A DNA stretch of 64,000 nt from Kallotenue papyrolyticum (GCF_000526415.1 NZ_JAGA01000002.1:2313157-2377156), one strand, 5' to 3'. Counted from the first letter of the stretch, positions 20,129 through 29,621 are shown. The notes: a model not told the origin generated them from the sequence alone. Numbers and translations: made by a program.

Positions 20129-21328
20129 ATGGCGAGTCAGCCTCTGAGAGCGCGTGATCATCAACCGGTTCCGCTATATCGCGATGTACGCGTGATCGCG
20201 ATCATGGCGCAGGCGGCCTTCGTAGTGCTCATCGGTCTGCTGTTTTGGTGGCTGGGCACGAACATGATCACCGGCCTGCGCAACAGCAACATTCCGCTGA
20301 GCTTTGATTTCTTGCGGCAGACCGCCGGCTTTGCCATTAGCGAGGGCCTTCGTTACCAGCCTACCGATACCTATGCCCGCGCCCTGTTGGCCGGCGTGGT
20401 CAACACCATGCGGGTGGCGGTGCTGGGCATCATTCTGGCGACGATCCTGGGGACGCTGATCGGCATCGGGCGCCTGTCGAGCAACTGGCTGCTGCGCAAC
20501 GTGACGGGCGCGTATGTGGCGCTCTTCCGCAACACGCCGCTACTGGTACAGTTGCTGTTCTGGTATCTGGCGGTGATCCTCAAGCTGCCGCGCGTGCGCG
20601 AGGCAATCGGCATCGAAGGGTTCTTCTTTGTGAGCCAACGCGGCCTGGCGGTAGCCTGGCCGCGCGCAACCGCCGCCTTCAGCGCGTGGGCGCCATGGTT
20701 GTGGGGCGCGCTGCTCGCCGCGCTGCTGGCCTATGCTGCGCGGCGCTGGTGGCTGCGGCGCATCGATCGGCCCGGGGCGGCCTGGCCCGCGGCGCTGCTA
20801 GCGCTGCTGCTGGTTGCGCTGCTGGGCCTGGTCGTCACCTGGCTGATCAGCGGCAGCAGTCCGCTGCGGCTGGATCGGCCGGCGCTGACCAATTTCAACT
20901 TTCGCGGCGGTGCGACGCTAACGCCGGAGTTTTTCGGGCTGCTGCTGGCGCTGACGGTCTATACCGCGGCCTTCATCGCCGAGATCGTGCGCGCCGGCAT
21001 CCTGGCCGTCAACAAGGGCCAGCGCGAAGCAGCCTATTCGCTGGGGCTGACACCGGCGCAGACTATGCGTCTGGTGATCTTTCCGCAGGCGCTGCGCGTG
21101 ATTGTGCCGCCGCTGACCAACCAGTATCTCAATCTGACCAAGAATTCGAGCCTGGGCATCGCGATTGCCTTTCCCGACCTGTTTTACGTGGGCACGACGA
21201 TTATTAATCAGACCGGCGCGACGGTGCAGGTGATTGTGATGATCATGGCGGCCTATCTCAGCCTGAGTCTGCTGACCTCGTTGTTGATGAACCTGTACAA
21301 CGCGCGCATCCGTCTGGTCGAGAGGTGA
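20129..21328 (+). CDS. aapQ: General amino-acid ABC transporter permease (AapQ-type)
   Basis: This 399-residue membrane protein has an N-terminal helix, the amino-acid permease segment with FRNTPLLVQLLFWYLAV (about residue 135-150), additional helices in a central insertion, and the EAA loop (YSLGLTPAQTMRLVIFPQAL) near residue 310 that contacts the ATPase. The length and central insertion are typical of AapQ rather than the shorter HisQ/GlnP permeases. It is followed after four bases by aapM. Confidence 0.9.
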   Translation: MASQPLRARDHQPVPLYRDVRVIAIMAQAAFVVLIGLLFWWLGTNMITGLRNSNIPLSFDFLRQTAGFAISEGLRYQPTDTYARALLAGVVNTMRVAVLGIILATILGTLIGIGRLSSNWLLRNVTGAYVALFRNTPLLVQLLFWYLAVILKLPRVREAIGIEGFFFVSQRGLAVAWPRATAAFSAWAPWLWGALLAALLAYAARRWWLRRIDRPGAAWPAALLALLLVALLGLVVTWLISGSSPLRLDRPALTNFNFRGGATLTPEFFGLLLALTVYTAAFIAEIVRAGILAVNKGQREAAYSLGLTPAQTMRLVIFPQALRVIVPPLTNQYLNLTKNSSLGIAIAFPDLFYVGTTIINQTGATVQVIVMIMAAYLSLSLLTSLLMNLYNARIRLVER

Positions 21329-21332
21329 GCCG

Positions 21333-22538
21333 ATGTCAACGACACAAGCGCCGGTCTCGACCATGAAGCCTCCCCGCGCCTCCACCAACGTGGTGGTGTG
21401 GCTGCGCAAGAACCTGTTCAACGGCTGGCTGAACAGCATCATCACCGTGGTGCTGGTGTGGGGCCTGGCCATGGTGCTCTACCGGTTCGGTCGTTGGGCG
21501 CTGAGCGAGGCCTTCTGGGCGCCGATCCCCGCCAACCTGCGCCTGTTCATGGTCGGGCGCTACCCGGCGGAGCAGCTCTGGCGTGTTCAGGCGGCGCTGG
21601 CGCTGATCCTGGCGTTGTTCGGCGTCAGCGGCGGACGCTGGGGCGGGCTGCTGCGCGCGATCGCGCTCGGTCTGCTGGCGGCGACGGCGCTGCTGGCGCT
21701 GATCCCGCTGGGTATCGCCGCGCAGCTCTTCTGGCTGGGCATGGCCGCACTGATCGGCGCGGGCTATCTGCTTGCCCGGCGTGTGGCGCTGCCGCGTTGG
21801 CCGATCATCGTGCTGTGGCTGCTGTCGCCCTTTCTCTGCCTGCTGCTGATCGGTGGGATCGACGGTTCCCGCCTTCTGCCCGCGGTCAACTCGCGCGATT
21901 GGGGCGGACTGCTGCTGACGATCGTTCTGGCGGTGTTTCCGATCGTGCTCTCGTTTCCGCTGGGGGTGCTGCTGGCGCTGGGCCGGCGTAGCCGGTTGCC
22001 GGTGGTCAAGGGCTTCTGTGTGGCCTACATCGAAACGATCCGCGGGGTGCCGCTGATCACCGTGCTGTACATGGGTTCGCTGATGCTGCCGCTGTTCATC
22101 AACGCCAATCCGGCAGCGGTGACGCGCGCAGTGGTGGCGCTCACGCTGTTCAGCGCGGCCTATCTGGCCGAGAACGTGCGTGGTGGCCTACAGGCCGTGC
22201 CCAACGGGCAGATCGAGGCCGCTAAAGCGCTGGGGCTCAACGTCTTCCAGACTACGCTGCTGATCGTGCTACCGCAGGCGTTGCGCGCGGTGATCCCGGC
22301 GATCGTCGGCCAATTCATCAGCCTGTTCAAGGATACGTCGCTGGTGGCGATCATCGGCCTGAGCGAGTTGCTGGGCATTGCTGCATTTGTCTGGACGCAG
22401 CCGCAGTGGCTGGGTACGCCCGGCGGTGTGCAGCGCGAGGTGCTGCTGTTTGTAGCCCTGATCTACTGGATCTTCTGCTTCAGCATGTTTCAACTAAGTC
22501 GCCGGATCGAGCAGCGCTTGGGCGTCGGGACGCGCTAG
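21333..22538 (+). CDS. aapM: General amino-acid ABC transporter permease (AapM-type)
   Basis: This 401-residue membrane protein is the partner of the preceding permease. Five to six helices precede the typical [19 protein letters not shown] segment (about residue 232-250). The EAA loop [20 protein letters not shown] lies near residue 295, and the end reads [14 protein letters not shown] as is usual in this family. It forms the channel with AapQ. Confidence 0.9.
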   Translation: MSTTQAPVSTMKPPRASTNVVVWLRKNLFNGWLNSIITVVLVWGLAMVLYRFGRWALSEAFWAPIPANLRLFMVGRYPAEQLWRVQAALALILALFGVSGGRWGGLLRAIALGLLAATALLALIPLGIAAQLFWLGMAALIGAGYLLARRVALPRWPIIVLWLLSPFLCLLLIGGIDGSRLLPAVNSRDWGGLLLTIVLAVFPIVLSFPLGVLLALGRRSRLPVVKGFCVAYIETIRGVPLITVLYMGSLMLPLFINANPAAVTRAVVALTLFSAAYLAENVRGGLQAVPNGQIEAAKALGLNVFQTTLLIVLPQALRAVIPAIVGQFISLFKDTSLVAIIGLSELLGIAAFVWTQPQWLGTPGGVQREVLLFVALIYWIFCFSMFQLSRRIEQRLGVGTR

Positions 22539-22573
22539 CGGCTGCGGCATCCGGGCAGGTGAGGGGAGCGTTC

Positions 22574-23335
22574 ATGAGCGATCAGAGTCTGACCGGCGCC
22601 AGCAGTGATGACATCATTATCTGCCGCGATGTGCATAAATGGTACGGCGACTTCCACGTGCTGCGCGGCATCACCACCTCGGTGCGGCGCGGTGAGGTGG
22701 TAGTCGTCTTCGGTCCGTCCGGATCGGGGAAGTCCACCTTTATCCGCACGATCAATCGCCTGGAGGATCACCAGCGCGGGCAGATCATCGTGGATGGCAT
22801 TGAGCTGACCCACGATATCCGCAACATCGAGGCCATCCGCCGCGAAGTGGGCATGGTCTTCCAGCAGTTCAACCTGTTTCCGCACCTGACGGTGCTGCAG
22901 AATGTCACGCTGGCGCCGATGTGGGTGCGCAAGAAGAAGAAAAAAGAGGCTGAGGAGCGCGCCCTGGAGCTGCTGGAGCGCGTCGGCATTCGCGAACAGG
23001 CGCACAAATATCCGGGCCAGCTCTCCGGCGGCCAGCAGCAGCGCGTGGCGATCGCCCGCGCACTGGCGATGGAGCCGCGCATCATGCTCTTCGATGAGCC
23101 GACCTCGGCGCTCGACCCAGAGATGATCAAGGAAGTGCTCGATGTGATGAAGGAGCTAGCGCGTTCGGGCATGACCATGGTGGTGGTGACGCACGAGATG
23201 GGTTTTGCCCGCGAGGTCGCCGACCGCATGATCTTCTTCGATCAGGGCCAGATTGTCGAGCAGGGCACGCCCGAGCAGATCTTCACCAACCCGCAGCAGG
23301 AACGTACCAAGCAATTCCTCTCGCAGATTCTCTGA
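22574..23335 (+). CDS. aapP: General amino-acid ABC transporter ATPase (AapP-type)
   Basis: This 253-residue ABC ATPase has Walker [10 protein letters not shown] (about residue 52), Q-loop [11 protein letters not shown], signature [15 protein letters not shown], Walker [15 protein letters not shown] and the H-loop [10 protein letters not shown]. The layout and [13 protein letters not shown] start are those of polar amino-acid importers (GlnQ/AapP). The ATG at 22574 is chosen because GAGGGG lies 8 bases upstream and matches the usual protein start; the frame is open further upstream. It powers import by AapQM. Confidence 0.92.
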   Translation: MSDQSLTGASSDDIIICRDVHKWYGDFHVLRGITTSVRRGEVVVVFGPSGSGKSTFIRTINRLEDHQRGQIIVDGIELTHDIRNIEAIRREVGMVFQQFNLFPHLTVLQNVTLAPMWVRKKKKKEAEERALELLERVGIREQAHKYPGQLSGGQQQRVAIARALAMEPRIMLFDEPTSALDPEMIKEVLDVMKELARSGMTMVVVTHEMGFAREVADRMIFFDQGQIVEQGTPEQIFTNPQQERTKQFLSQIL

Positions 23336-23378
23336 GCGTAAGGCTGTGCGGCTGAGCGACGCGCAGGGTGGCGCCCGC

Positions 23379-23412
23379 GGCCAGGATCGTCCTTGGGCAG
23401 GCGCTCCTGGCC
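23379..23412 (+). terminator. Candidate terminator of the aap operon, in a 393-bp gap
   Basis: GGCCAGGA and TCCTGGCC form a perfect 8-bp stem with an 18-base loop, followed by TTT, 44 bases after the aapP stop. The rest of the gap to 23728 contains only GC-driven open frames on both strands and no feature I can support. Confidence 0.45.
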
Positions 23413-23728
23413 TTTGCGCGTTATTGCTGCGATGCTCCAGCCGGAGCGTTGCAGAAGCTGTGCCGGGCGCATCCCTGTTAGCCAGGCTGACGACCGGCAG
23501 GGCCGCGCGCTGCCTGAGCAGCGACCGGGACGGGATGTGTCGCGCAGCATGGGCTAGCCGACAATAGGACAGGGCGCGCATACCGTTCTGGGCGTGCGGC
23601 TGGTACGCTGCGTGTATCAGGACGCGAGGCTGCCTGCTCGCCTGGCGCTCAGCCATGTGTTCCTCGGCCTGGGTGCCACGCTGCGCGGTCGGCCGTAGCC
23701 TGGCGTACTACCCGCACCGGACAAAAGC

Positions 23729-25267
23729 ATGCCGAACGTCATCGTTGCCGGAGTTGCGCGCTGCTGGTTGCGCTCCCGGCGCCGCTCTGCGCGGTGCCTG
23801 GCGGCGGGTGTGGCAGGCCTGCGGGTGGGCCAGACGCGTGTCGTCGTGCCGCTGGAGTGGTTTGTGGCTGCTCCGCTGCTGCTCTGGCTGATCGCTACGC
23901 GCTATGTGCCCCTGCTAGGGCCGTCGCTTGGAGCCGCCGCGGCCTGGAGCGTGGCGCTGCTCTCGCTGGTGCTGATCGGTGCTGCGCTGCTGGGGCAGGT
24001 GGTCGCGCATCTATGGGTGGCTTGGCTGCTGCGGCAGCCCTGCCCGTCGCGGGTGCGGCTGGCGGCGTTTGGCGATGTGGCGACGGCCTGGCCGAGGGCT
24101 GCCCGCGCCCGGCACACTGTCTTGATCGCTGCTGCGGGACCGGCGTGGCACCTCCTGGTGGCCGGCGGCGCATGGCTGCTCTGGATGCTGCGTCTCCACC
24201 CCATCGTTGATCTGAGCGCGATATTGCTGGCGCTGGTCAATCTGGCGCTGGGACTGCTCAACCTCGCGCCGGGCTATCCGCTGGATGGCGGGCGGCTCAC
24301 GTGCGCAATCGTCGCCGCCGTGCTGAATGCGCCGCACGGTGGCGTGCCTCTGGCCATGCTGCTGGGCTGGGGCCAGGTGGTCGGCTTGCTCGGCTGGGGC
24401 TGGCAGTTCCGGCGTCTGCAGGTGCCGTTGAGCGCCGGCTGTGGCTGGGCGCTGTGGGGTCTGGGTGGGCTGCTGGCTTGGGCGCTACTGCGCGACCCAC
24501 CGCTTTGGCGTCGTGGGCCGGGGTTGGTTCTGCCGCGTGTTGGGATCGGGCGCTGGGCGCTGGCGCTCGGCCTGATCCTGAGTCTGCTTGGCAGTGCGGG
24601 CATGCTCCTGCCGTTGCCCTATGGTCTGCGCATGCCAGGCGCGGCGACGCCCATCGCGCCAATGGTGGCTCTATCGGCTGCCGAGCGCTACCCGTCGCGT
24701 GGCGAGTGGCTCCTGACCACGGTTGTTGAGCAGACGCCGATCGTCGCCGGGCAGTGGGTGTATGCGCAGCTCGATCCGGTCGTGGAGCTGGTCGCGCCAG
24801 AGCGTATTCTGCCGTCCGATGTCTCGCCCCAACGTCAGTTGCGCCACAGCTATCGCTTGTTGCTGCGGAGCGAGGAGGTGGCCCGGCAGGTGGCCCTGGA
24901 GCAGGCAGGGCTGGCCGGGACGGACGTCCTCGTTGAGCTGCGTCCGTTCAACATCATCGGCGGTTCCTCCGCCGGGCTGATGTTCGCGCTGGCGACCTAT
25001 GATCTCCTAACGCCTCGTGATTTGACGCGCGGCTGGCAGATTGCCGGCACCGGCACGCTCGATGCGACGGGACGGGTAGGACCGGTCGTCGGTGTGAAGC
25101 AAAAGGTTGCGGCGGCGGAGGCGGCCCAGGCCGATTATTTCCTAGTACCGCTGGAGCACTATGCCGAAGCGGTTGCCGTTGCACGCCGGCTGCAGGTCGT
25201 GCCGGTCACCAGTTTCGCAGAGGCGCTCGCGCTGCTGCGCCAGCTCCCGGCCAACGTAGATAGTTAG
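23729..25267 (+). CDS. Membrane protein: degenerate M50 protease domain fused to a Lon-type (S16, YlbL-like) protease domain
   Basis: The protein has 512 residues. The N-terminal 310 residues are multi-spanning and follow the site-2 protease (M50) plan: a helix where HExxH is expected, then LNLAPGYPLDGGRL with the second metal-ligand motif. At the first motif, however, the sequence is QVVAH (residues 90-94), so the first His and catalytic Glu are missing and metalloprotease activity is unlikely. The C-terminal 190 residues, predicted outside or at the membrane face, form a Lon proteolytic domain with GGSSAGLMFALA (Ser at about 414) and GPVVGVKQKVAAA (Lys at about 457), the Ser-Lys dyad as in YlbL. 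PDZ sequence between them is not evident. It may process membrane or exported proteins. Confidence 0.7.
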   Translation: MPNVIVAGVARCWLRSRRRSARCLAAGVAGLRVGQTRVVVPLEWFVAAPLLLWLIATRYVPLLGPSLGAAAAWSVALLSLVLIGAALLGQVVAHLWVAWLLRQPCPSRVRLAAFGDVATAWPRAARARHTVLIAAAGPAWHLLVAGGAWLLWMLRLHPIVDLSAILLALVNLALGLLNLAPGYPLDGGRLTCAIVAAVLNAPHGGVPLAMLLGWGQVVGLLGWGWQFRRLQVPLSAGCGWALWGLGGLLAWALLRDPPLWRRGPGLVLPRVGIGRWALALGLILSLLGSAGMLLPLPYGLRMPGAATPIAPMVALSAAERYPSRGEWLLTTVVEQTPIVAGQWVYAQLDPVVELVAPERILPSDVSPQRQLRHSYRLLLRSEEVARQVALEQAGLAGTDVLVELRPFNIIGGSSAGLMFALATYDLLTPRDLTRGWQIAGTGTLDATGRVGPVVGVKQKVAAAEAAQADYFLVPLEHYAEAVAVARRLQVVPVTSFAEALALLRQLPANVDS

Positions 25268-25297
25268 GCGCCGGGCGGGGGGCTGGGCTCCCGGCGC
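25268..25297. terminator. Bidirectional terminator between the Lon-fusion gene and bioY
   Basis: GCGCCGGG and CCCGGCGC pair with a 14-base G-rich loop directly after the plus-strand stop; the convergent bioY stop is 43 bases away. Confidence 0.5.
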
Positions 25298-25339
25298 ATC
25301 CAGCAGGCCGACAGGGGTTGGCGGACGTCGGCAGGCTCC

Positions 25340-25975
25340 CTAGCGCGCGCGCTGCACGAGCCGCCAGGCGCTTGGCAGCACGCCGGCAGCGATCAGCGCT
25401 TTGGTGATATCACCCGGAATGAAGGGGATCACCGTTTTCAGCAGCGCGCTCCATGGATCAAAGACCCCGCTGACCAGCGTGAAGATCATGACGTACCAGA
25501 CGTAGCCGCAGCTCAGGATCACCACGCTGGAGAGCAGCATGGCGGCTAGCATGGTGTGAGGCCGCCGATCCCAGCCACGCGTGGCCAGTGTGCCGATCAG
25601 CGCGGCAGCCAGCGGGTAGGAGAACAGATACCCGGCGGTGGGACCAATGATCACCGGCAGGCCCGGCAGGCTGCTGGGCGACCAGGCGTTGCGGCCCATG
25701 GCAAAGACCGGCAGCCCGAGCAGGCCCTCTAGCAGGTAGAAGACCATTGCCAGCGCGCCCAGGCGCGGGCCGAGCAGCGCGCCGGTGAGCAGCACGGCCA
25801 GCGTCTGCCCGGTGATCGGCACCGGCGTCCAGGGCAGCGGAATGGCGATGCGCGCACAGAGCGCAGTAAAGGCGCTCATCGCTAGGGCGAGGGCGAGGTC
25901 GCGCACCCAGGCGCGTTCACGGCGTGGAAAGACGACATCGGCGAGCGTACGGGCCTGGCTTGTAGCGACAGCCAT
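25340..25975 (-). CDS. bioY: BioY biotin transporter substrate-binding membrane protein
   Basis: This 211-residue membrane protein has about six helices and the BioY hallmarks IPLPWTPVPITGQTLAVLL (about 45-65), GPRLGALAMVFYLLEGLLGLP and GPTAGYLFSYPLAA. BioY captures biotin with high affinity, alone or as the S component of an ECF transporter with shared EcfAAT subunits, which are not in this window. AAAGGAGG precedes the start. It is a single-gene unit, convergent with the upstream neighbour. No bio synthesis genes are adjacent, consistent with a scavenging role. Confidence 0.93.
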   Translation of the reverse strand: MAVATSQARTLADVVFPRRERAWVRDLALALAMSAFTALCARIAIPLPWTPVPITGQTLAVLLTGALLGPRLGALAMVFYLLEGLLGLPVFAMGRNAWSPSSLPGLPVIIGPTAGYLFSYPLAAALIGTLATRGWDRRPHTMLAAMLLSSVVILSCGYVWYVMIFTLVSGVFDPWSALLKTVIPFIPGDITKALIAAGVLPSAWRLVQRAR

Positions 25976-26043
25976 ACGTTATCCTCCTTTACAGTGATGC
26001 GTGCGGTCGGTTCGTTAGCCGCACCCCTGTCGCACGGCGCCCT

Positions 26044-26068
26044 ATTATACAGACAATACACCTGTCTG
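26044..26068 (-). promoter_or_regulatory. Possible bioY promoter and operator
   Basis: On the minus strand a perfect TATAAT (26044-26049) lies about 70 bases upstream of the bioY start. Beside it is the inverted repeat CAGACA-7-TGTCTG (26050-26068), which could be a repressor site. No good -35 box is visible. Confidence 0.3.
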
Positions 26069-26238
26069 GTGCGGGCCAGGCATGGGAGCGCTCCATAGCA
26101 GGCAGCGACAGATGAGATCTTCTTCATGCCAGGAGCTCGCGGCGCCATTGATCATAGGTGGCAGAACAGGTACTATACGCATACGCGCATCGAAGATGCG
26201 CGTGCGTTGCATCTCGGTATCTAGCATCAGGGAACATC

Positions 26239-26967
26239 ATGGCAACACCACGCACCCGTGGACGAACGGTGCCACGACGCAATACCACCAGCACTACAAT
26301 CGTGATCGGCGTGATCGTGCTGGCAGTGGTCGGCTTGCTGGGCGTTGGCCTGTTTGCCGCGCTAGGCAGTCGCCAGTCATCGGTGGCCGAAAGCCGTATT
26401 CCGGTCGCGCAGGCGGTGCGACCGCTGAACGCGCCGACCGGATTGACGCCGGAGGGGTACGCCTACAAAGGGAGCCCCGACGCGCCGGTGAAGGTCGTGG
26501 AATACGCTGACTTTGAGTGTCCAGGCTGCGCGAATGCGGAGGAAATCTTCGGCGCGCAGCTCAACCGCTACGCTGAGGAGGGTAAGATCCAGTTTATCTA
26601 CCATGAGCTGCCGTTGCCGCAGCACCCCAACGCCATTCCGGCGGCGACGGCGGCGCGCTGCGCCGGCGAGCAAGGCCGGTTCTGGGCCATGCACGATCTG
26701 CTGTTTGCGCGCCAGCGCGAATGGCGTGGCACGAGCAACATCGCGCCACGGCTGGTACGCTATGCCGAAGAGCTGGGCCTAGATCGTACCGCGTTCGAAC
26801 AGTGCCTGAACTCGGGCAAGTACGCACAGGCTCTGGAGCAGGCCGCGCAGCAGGCGGAACAGGCCGGTGTGACCGGCACGCCGACCTTCTTTGTCAACGG
26901 GCAGCGCGTGGAGACCGCTGCCTTGATCGAGGCGATCGAGGCAGCGCTACAGGCCGGCAGCAACTAG
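26239..26967 (+). CDS. Membrane-anchored DsbA-like thioredoxin-fold oxidoreductase
   Basis: This 242-residue protein has a basic N-terminus, one membrane helix (about residues 19-45) and an outside thioredoxin_4/DsbA-type domain. The active site is ECPGC (Cys94 and Cys97), and the cis-proline loop is TGTPTFFVNG near residue 213. Such proteins form or isomerise disulfides in exported proteins; a VKOR or DsbB partner is not in the window. The ATG at 26239 gives the expected short cytoplasmic tail, although only a weak GGGAA precedes it. Confidence 0.88.
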   Translation: MATPRTRGRTVPRRNTTSTTIVIGVIVLAVVGLLGVGLFAALGSRQSSVAESRIPVAQAVRPLNAPTGLTPEGYAYKGSPDAPVKVVEYADFECPGCANAEEIFGAQLNRYAEEGKIQFIYHELPLPQHPNAIPAATAARCAGEQGRFWAMHDLLFARQREWRGTSNIAPRLVRYAEELGLDRTAFEQCLNSGKYAQALEQAAQQAEQAGVTGTPTFFVNGQRVETAALIEAIEAALQAGSN

Positions 26968-27028
26968 CGCGCCGGCGTGGGCTCGCCTGGATGCCTAGCC
27001 GTAGGGACTGGACCACTCTGCGTTGTCT

Positions 27029-27061
27029 AGGGCGCTACGAGGAGCGTACTCGTAGCGCCCT
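27029..27061. terminator. Bidirectional terminator between dsbA-like gene and the sulfide operon
   Basis: AGGGCGCTACGAG and CTCGTAGCGCCCT form a perfect 13-bp stem with a 7-base loop, between two convergent genes. Confidence 0.65.
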
Positions 27062-27263
27062 ACTCGCTGGCATGGCCTGGAGGGAGGCGAGCGAGGTCAG
27101 ATCAGAACCAACGCCATAACCACCATTTTTCGAAAGCAACTTTGGCCCAGTAGATCAGTGGTGATGGCCCATACATACGGCTCCTGCCCTCGCCCTTGGG
27201 CGGGAAGCCGCGCGGGTAGGTCGTGCGACTCAGTGCGGCGCTCCCGGCGCCGTAGGTCACCAG

Positions 27264-28247
27264 TCAAGTGGTATGGAGCTTAAAGCGCTGCGGATGACCC
27301 TTGCCGGTTACCCGTACTGCGATGTTGTGCGCAACGAGATCGGCCTGCTGGTGCGCTACGACCCCAGCTTTGCTGGCAGGAAAATTCACGGCATCGCCGA
27401 TCGCCCAGATATGTTCCCAACGCGTCTCCAGCGTGTCATAGTTGACCGTGATCCCCTGCGGTTCCGCTATGCCGCTATCAAGGAGCACCTGAGCGGGACG
27501 GTGCGGTGGTACGACAAAGAGGAGATCGTAGCGGAGATCGTGCCCATCCTCGGCGACAACTCGCCGTCCATCCGCATCAACCTCACGAATCGTGAAATCG
27601 AAGTGGGTCGTAACGCCGCGTTGCTCGGCATGGGTGGTGAGCCAGACAGGTGGGGTGGATGCCGGGCCGGACGGACGAGGAGTCGGTGCGAAATAGTGGA
27701 TATCCACCTGCTGGCGCAAGCCACGCTGTTTGAAGTACGCATCGAGACTAAACAGCGCTTCGAAGGGAGCGGGTGGGCAGCGATATGGGCCGGGAGGGAT
27801 ACCAACGACGATGCTCCCGCCCTGGAAGTGTTCTAGCGCGTCATGACAACGTAGCGCCGCATCCAGTTCCCAGGCATGCTGCGCGCCCTCACGAAAACCT
27901 GGAATGTCCTCAGGATGGGTCTGAAGGCCCAGGGCAATCACCAAATAGTCGTAGGGCAGTTTCTCACTATCCAGATGGATGAGCTGCTGTTGTGGATCGA
28001 TGCCATAAACGGTTGCAGTGATGACCCGAACATTGAAGCGTTTGAGGCGACTGAGGTCGCGGGTGATATCCTCCGCGCGTCTATCGCCTGTCATGACTGC
28101 TAAAAAGGCCGGCATATAGACGTGAAATGGATTGCGATCGACCAGGATGACATGATGCTCCTGGCCGAGGCGGCGGCCCAGCTCTGCCGCCGCAACCACG
28201 CCACCGCTTCCTCCCCCGAGAACGACAATGTTCTTGCGAGCCATCAT
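27264..28247 (-). CDS. Sulfide:quinone oxidoreductase-like FAD protein, C-terminus cut by an in-frame TGA
   Basis: This 327-residue flavoprotein starts with a Rossmann motif (VVLGGGSGGVVAAAELG) and has GIPPGPYRCPPAPFE with the redox-active type Cys, and a second FAD motif near the end (HIWAIGDAVNF). This is the sulfide:quinone reductase / flavocytochrome c-type family, which oxidises sulfide and passes electrons to quinone at the membrane. The stop at 27264-27266 removes the usual end. The same frame continues to a second stop at 27102-27104 and encodes YGAGSAALSRTTYPRG, then GPSPLIYWAKVAFEKWWLWRW, the membrane-binding C-terminus expected in the family. So a single TGA splits a gene that was about 380 codons. 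CCTCC on plus (GGAGG for this gene) precedes the start. Confidence 0.8.
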   Translation of the reverse strand: MMARKNIVVLGGGSGGVVAAAELGRRLGQEHHVILVDRNPFHVYMPAFLAVMTGDRRAEDITRDLSRLKRFNVRVITATVYGIDPQQQLIHLDSEKLPYDYLVIALGLQTHPEDIPGFREGAQHAWELDAALRCHDALEHFQGGSIVVGIPPGPYRCPPAPFEALFSLDAYFKQRGLRQQVDIHYFAPTPRPSGPASTPPVWLTTHAEQRGVTTHFDFTIREVDADGRRVVAEDGHDLRYDLLFVVPPHRPAQVLLDSGIAEPQGITVNYDTLETRWEHIWAIGDAVNFPASKAGVVAHQQADLVAHNIAVRVTGKGHPQRFKLHTT

Positions 28248-28429
28248 TGCCCTCCTTGGTTGTCCCGGGATTTTAACTCGGCTTCGAAGCCGGAGGTTCG
28301 CTGCAGGGTAGCGACGATCAGCTTGTCAGAAAGGGCACGGAGCTGGTTGCCTAGGGTCAATAGGATGCGCGTACGCAACACGATGATGGTAAGCACCATC
28401 AGGACGATCCCCCAGCCGGCGAGCTTCAT
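28244..28429 (-). CDS. Small single-helix membrane protein in the sulfide operon
   Basis: This 61-residue protein has one hydrophobic helix (LAGWGIVLMVLTIIVL) and a charged C-terminal tail. The ATG at 28429 is preferred because AAGGAGGAAGG stands directly upstream; the frame extends to 28474. Its stop overlaps the start of the flavoprotein gene, so the two are probably translated together. It could help hold the flavoprotein or its quinone site at the membrane. No family recognised. Confidence 0.55.
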   Translation of the reverse strand: MKLAGWGIVLMVLTIIVLRTRILLTLGNQLRALSDKLIVATLQRTSGFEAELKSRDNQGGQ

Positions 28430-28470
28430 AACCTTCCTCCTTCCTTGCTGGACAAGCTCTTGGAACATTG

Positions 28471-29241
28471 TCACCCTGCTAGGACCGCCGGCACGTTGAT
28501 CGCTAGCAGCGTCACGGCCAGGGCCACAACAACCAAGGCGAACGCCCGGCGCAACTGGCTGGCTGACAGCCGCCGCGTCGCTTGCTCGCCAAGGCGTACA
28601 CCGACCAGTCCGGTCACCACCAACAGGAGCATCAACAACCAGGGCAGGTTGCCATCACCGAGGTGGCCTAGCAGACCGGCGGCGCAGTTGAGGGCGATCA
28701 CCACCAGCGACGAGCCGACGGCGTCGGGCATCTCCATGCCTAGGAGCAGCACCAGCGCGGGCACGATCAGAAAGCCACCGCCAACGCCTAAAAAGCCGGT
28801 CAAAAACCCGACGCCCAGGCCGCCCAGCAGCACGCGCCACCAGCGATCCTGCGACCAGCGCGCGGCCGTCGTTTGGATACCGCCACGCAGCATCAGCCCA
28901 GCAATCACCAGCATGAGCAGGGCGAAGAGCACCAGCAGCCACGCACCACTGATCTGTGCCGATAGCCGTGCCCCAACATAGGCGGCGGGCATGCCATAGA
29001 CGCCGAACAACAGTGCCTGCCAGAGGTGCACATGCCCGGCCCGATGGTGGAGCCAGGCGCCGCTGAGCGCATTGAGACCGACAATCACCAGCGACGCAGC
29101 GATGGCCGTATGGGGTGGTTGCCCAAGCAGATAGACCAGCATCGGCACGGTCAGGATCGAGCCGCCGCCGCCGAGCATGCCCAGGGCCAACCCGATCAAC
29201 GTGCCGAGCAGCGGCGCGAGCAGCAACGTTGTCTGGATCAT
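28471..29241 (-). CDS. TauE/SafE (TSUP) family sulfur-compound exporter
   Basis: This 256-residue protein has about eight membrane helices and the family pattern: LGTLIGLALGMLGGGGSILTVPMLVY at the N-terminus, repeated in the second half as GVGFLTGFLGVGGGFLIVPAL. TSUP proteins move sulfite, sulfoacetate or related anions across the membrane. It overlaps the preceding rhodanese gene (ATGA) and sits in a sulfide/persulfide operon, so export of sulfite or thiosulfate made from persulfide is the likely role. Confidence 0.9.
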   Translation of the reverse strand: MIQTTLLLAPLLGTLIGLALGMLGGGGSILTVPMLVYLLGQPPHTAIAASLVIVGLNALSGAWLHHRAGHVHLWQALLFGVYGMPAAYVGARLSAQISGAWLLVLFALLMLVIAGLMLRGGIQTTAARWSQDRWWRVLLGGLGVGFLTGFLGVGGGFLIVPALVLLLGMEMPDAVGSSLVVIALNCAAGLLGHLGDGNLPWLLMLLLVVTGLVGVRLGEQATRRLSASQLRRAFALVVVALAVTLLAINVPAVLAG

Positions 29242-29582
29242 CGCTCACCACGTTCCACCGGTAGGCCCTGCTTGTTCCAGGCGAGCAGGCCACCACGCAG
29301 ATTGCTGGCATCAAAGCCGGCCCGGCGCAGCAGGGTCGTCGCGACGCCTGAACGATTACCAGAGCGGCAGATGGCGATGATCGGCCGATCGCGCGGCAGC
29401 TCCTCGAGCCGGAACGGTAGCTGATCCAGCGGGAGCAGTCGGCTGCCGGCGATGTGGCTTTCACGGAACTCGGCCGGCCCGCGCACATCCAGCAGCAGTA
29501 CGGGCTCGCCCCGCGCGCGCCGCGCCTGCACCTCGTCCGGGCTGATTTCCGGTATCGTTTTACGTTGTCCAAAGAATGACAT
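29238..29582 (-). CDS. Single-domain rhodanese sulfurtransferase
   Basis: This 114-residue rhodanese domain has the active-site loop AICRSGNRSG (Cys in CRSGNR) and the DVRGPAEFRESHIAGS start of the fold. It moves sulfane sulfur between persulfides and acceptors such as cyanide, glutathione or proteins. It lies between the persulfide hydrolase and the TSUP exporter in one operon. Confidence 0.9.
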   Translation of the reverse strand: MSFFGQRKTIPEISPDEVQARRARGEPVLLLDVRGPAEFRESHIAGSRLLPLDQLPFRLEELPRDRPIIAICRSGNRSGVATTLLRRAGFDASNLRGGLLAWNKQGLPVERGER

Positions 29583-29621
29583 TGACGTAACCTCATGTCT
29601 GCTCTGGGAGCGGGCATCGGC

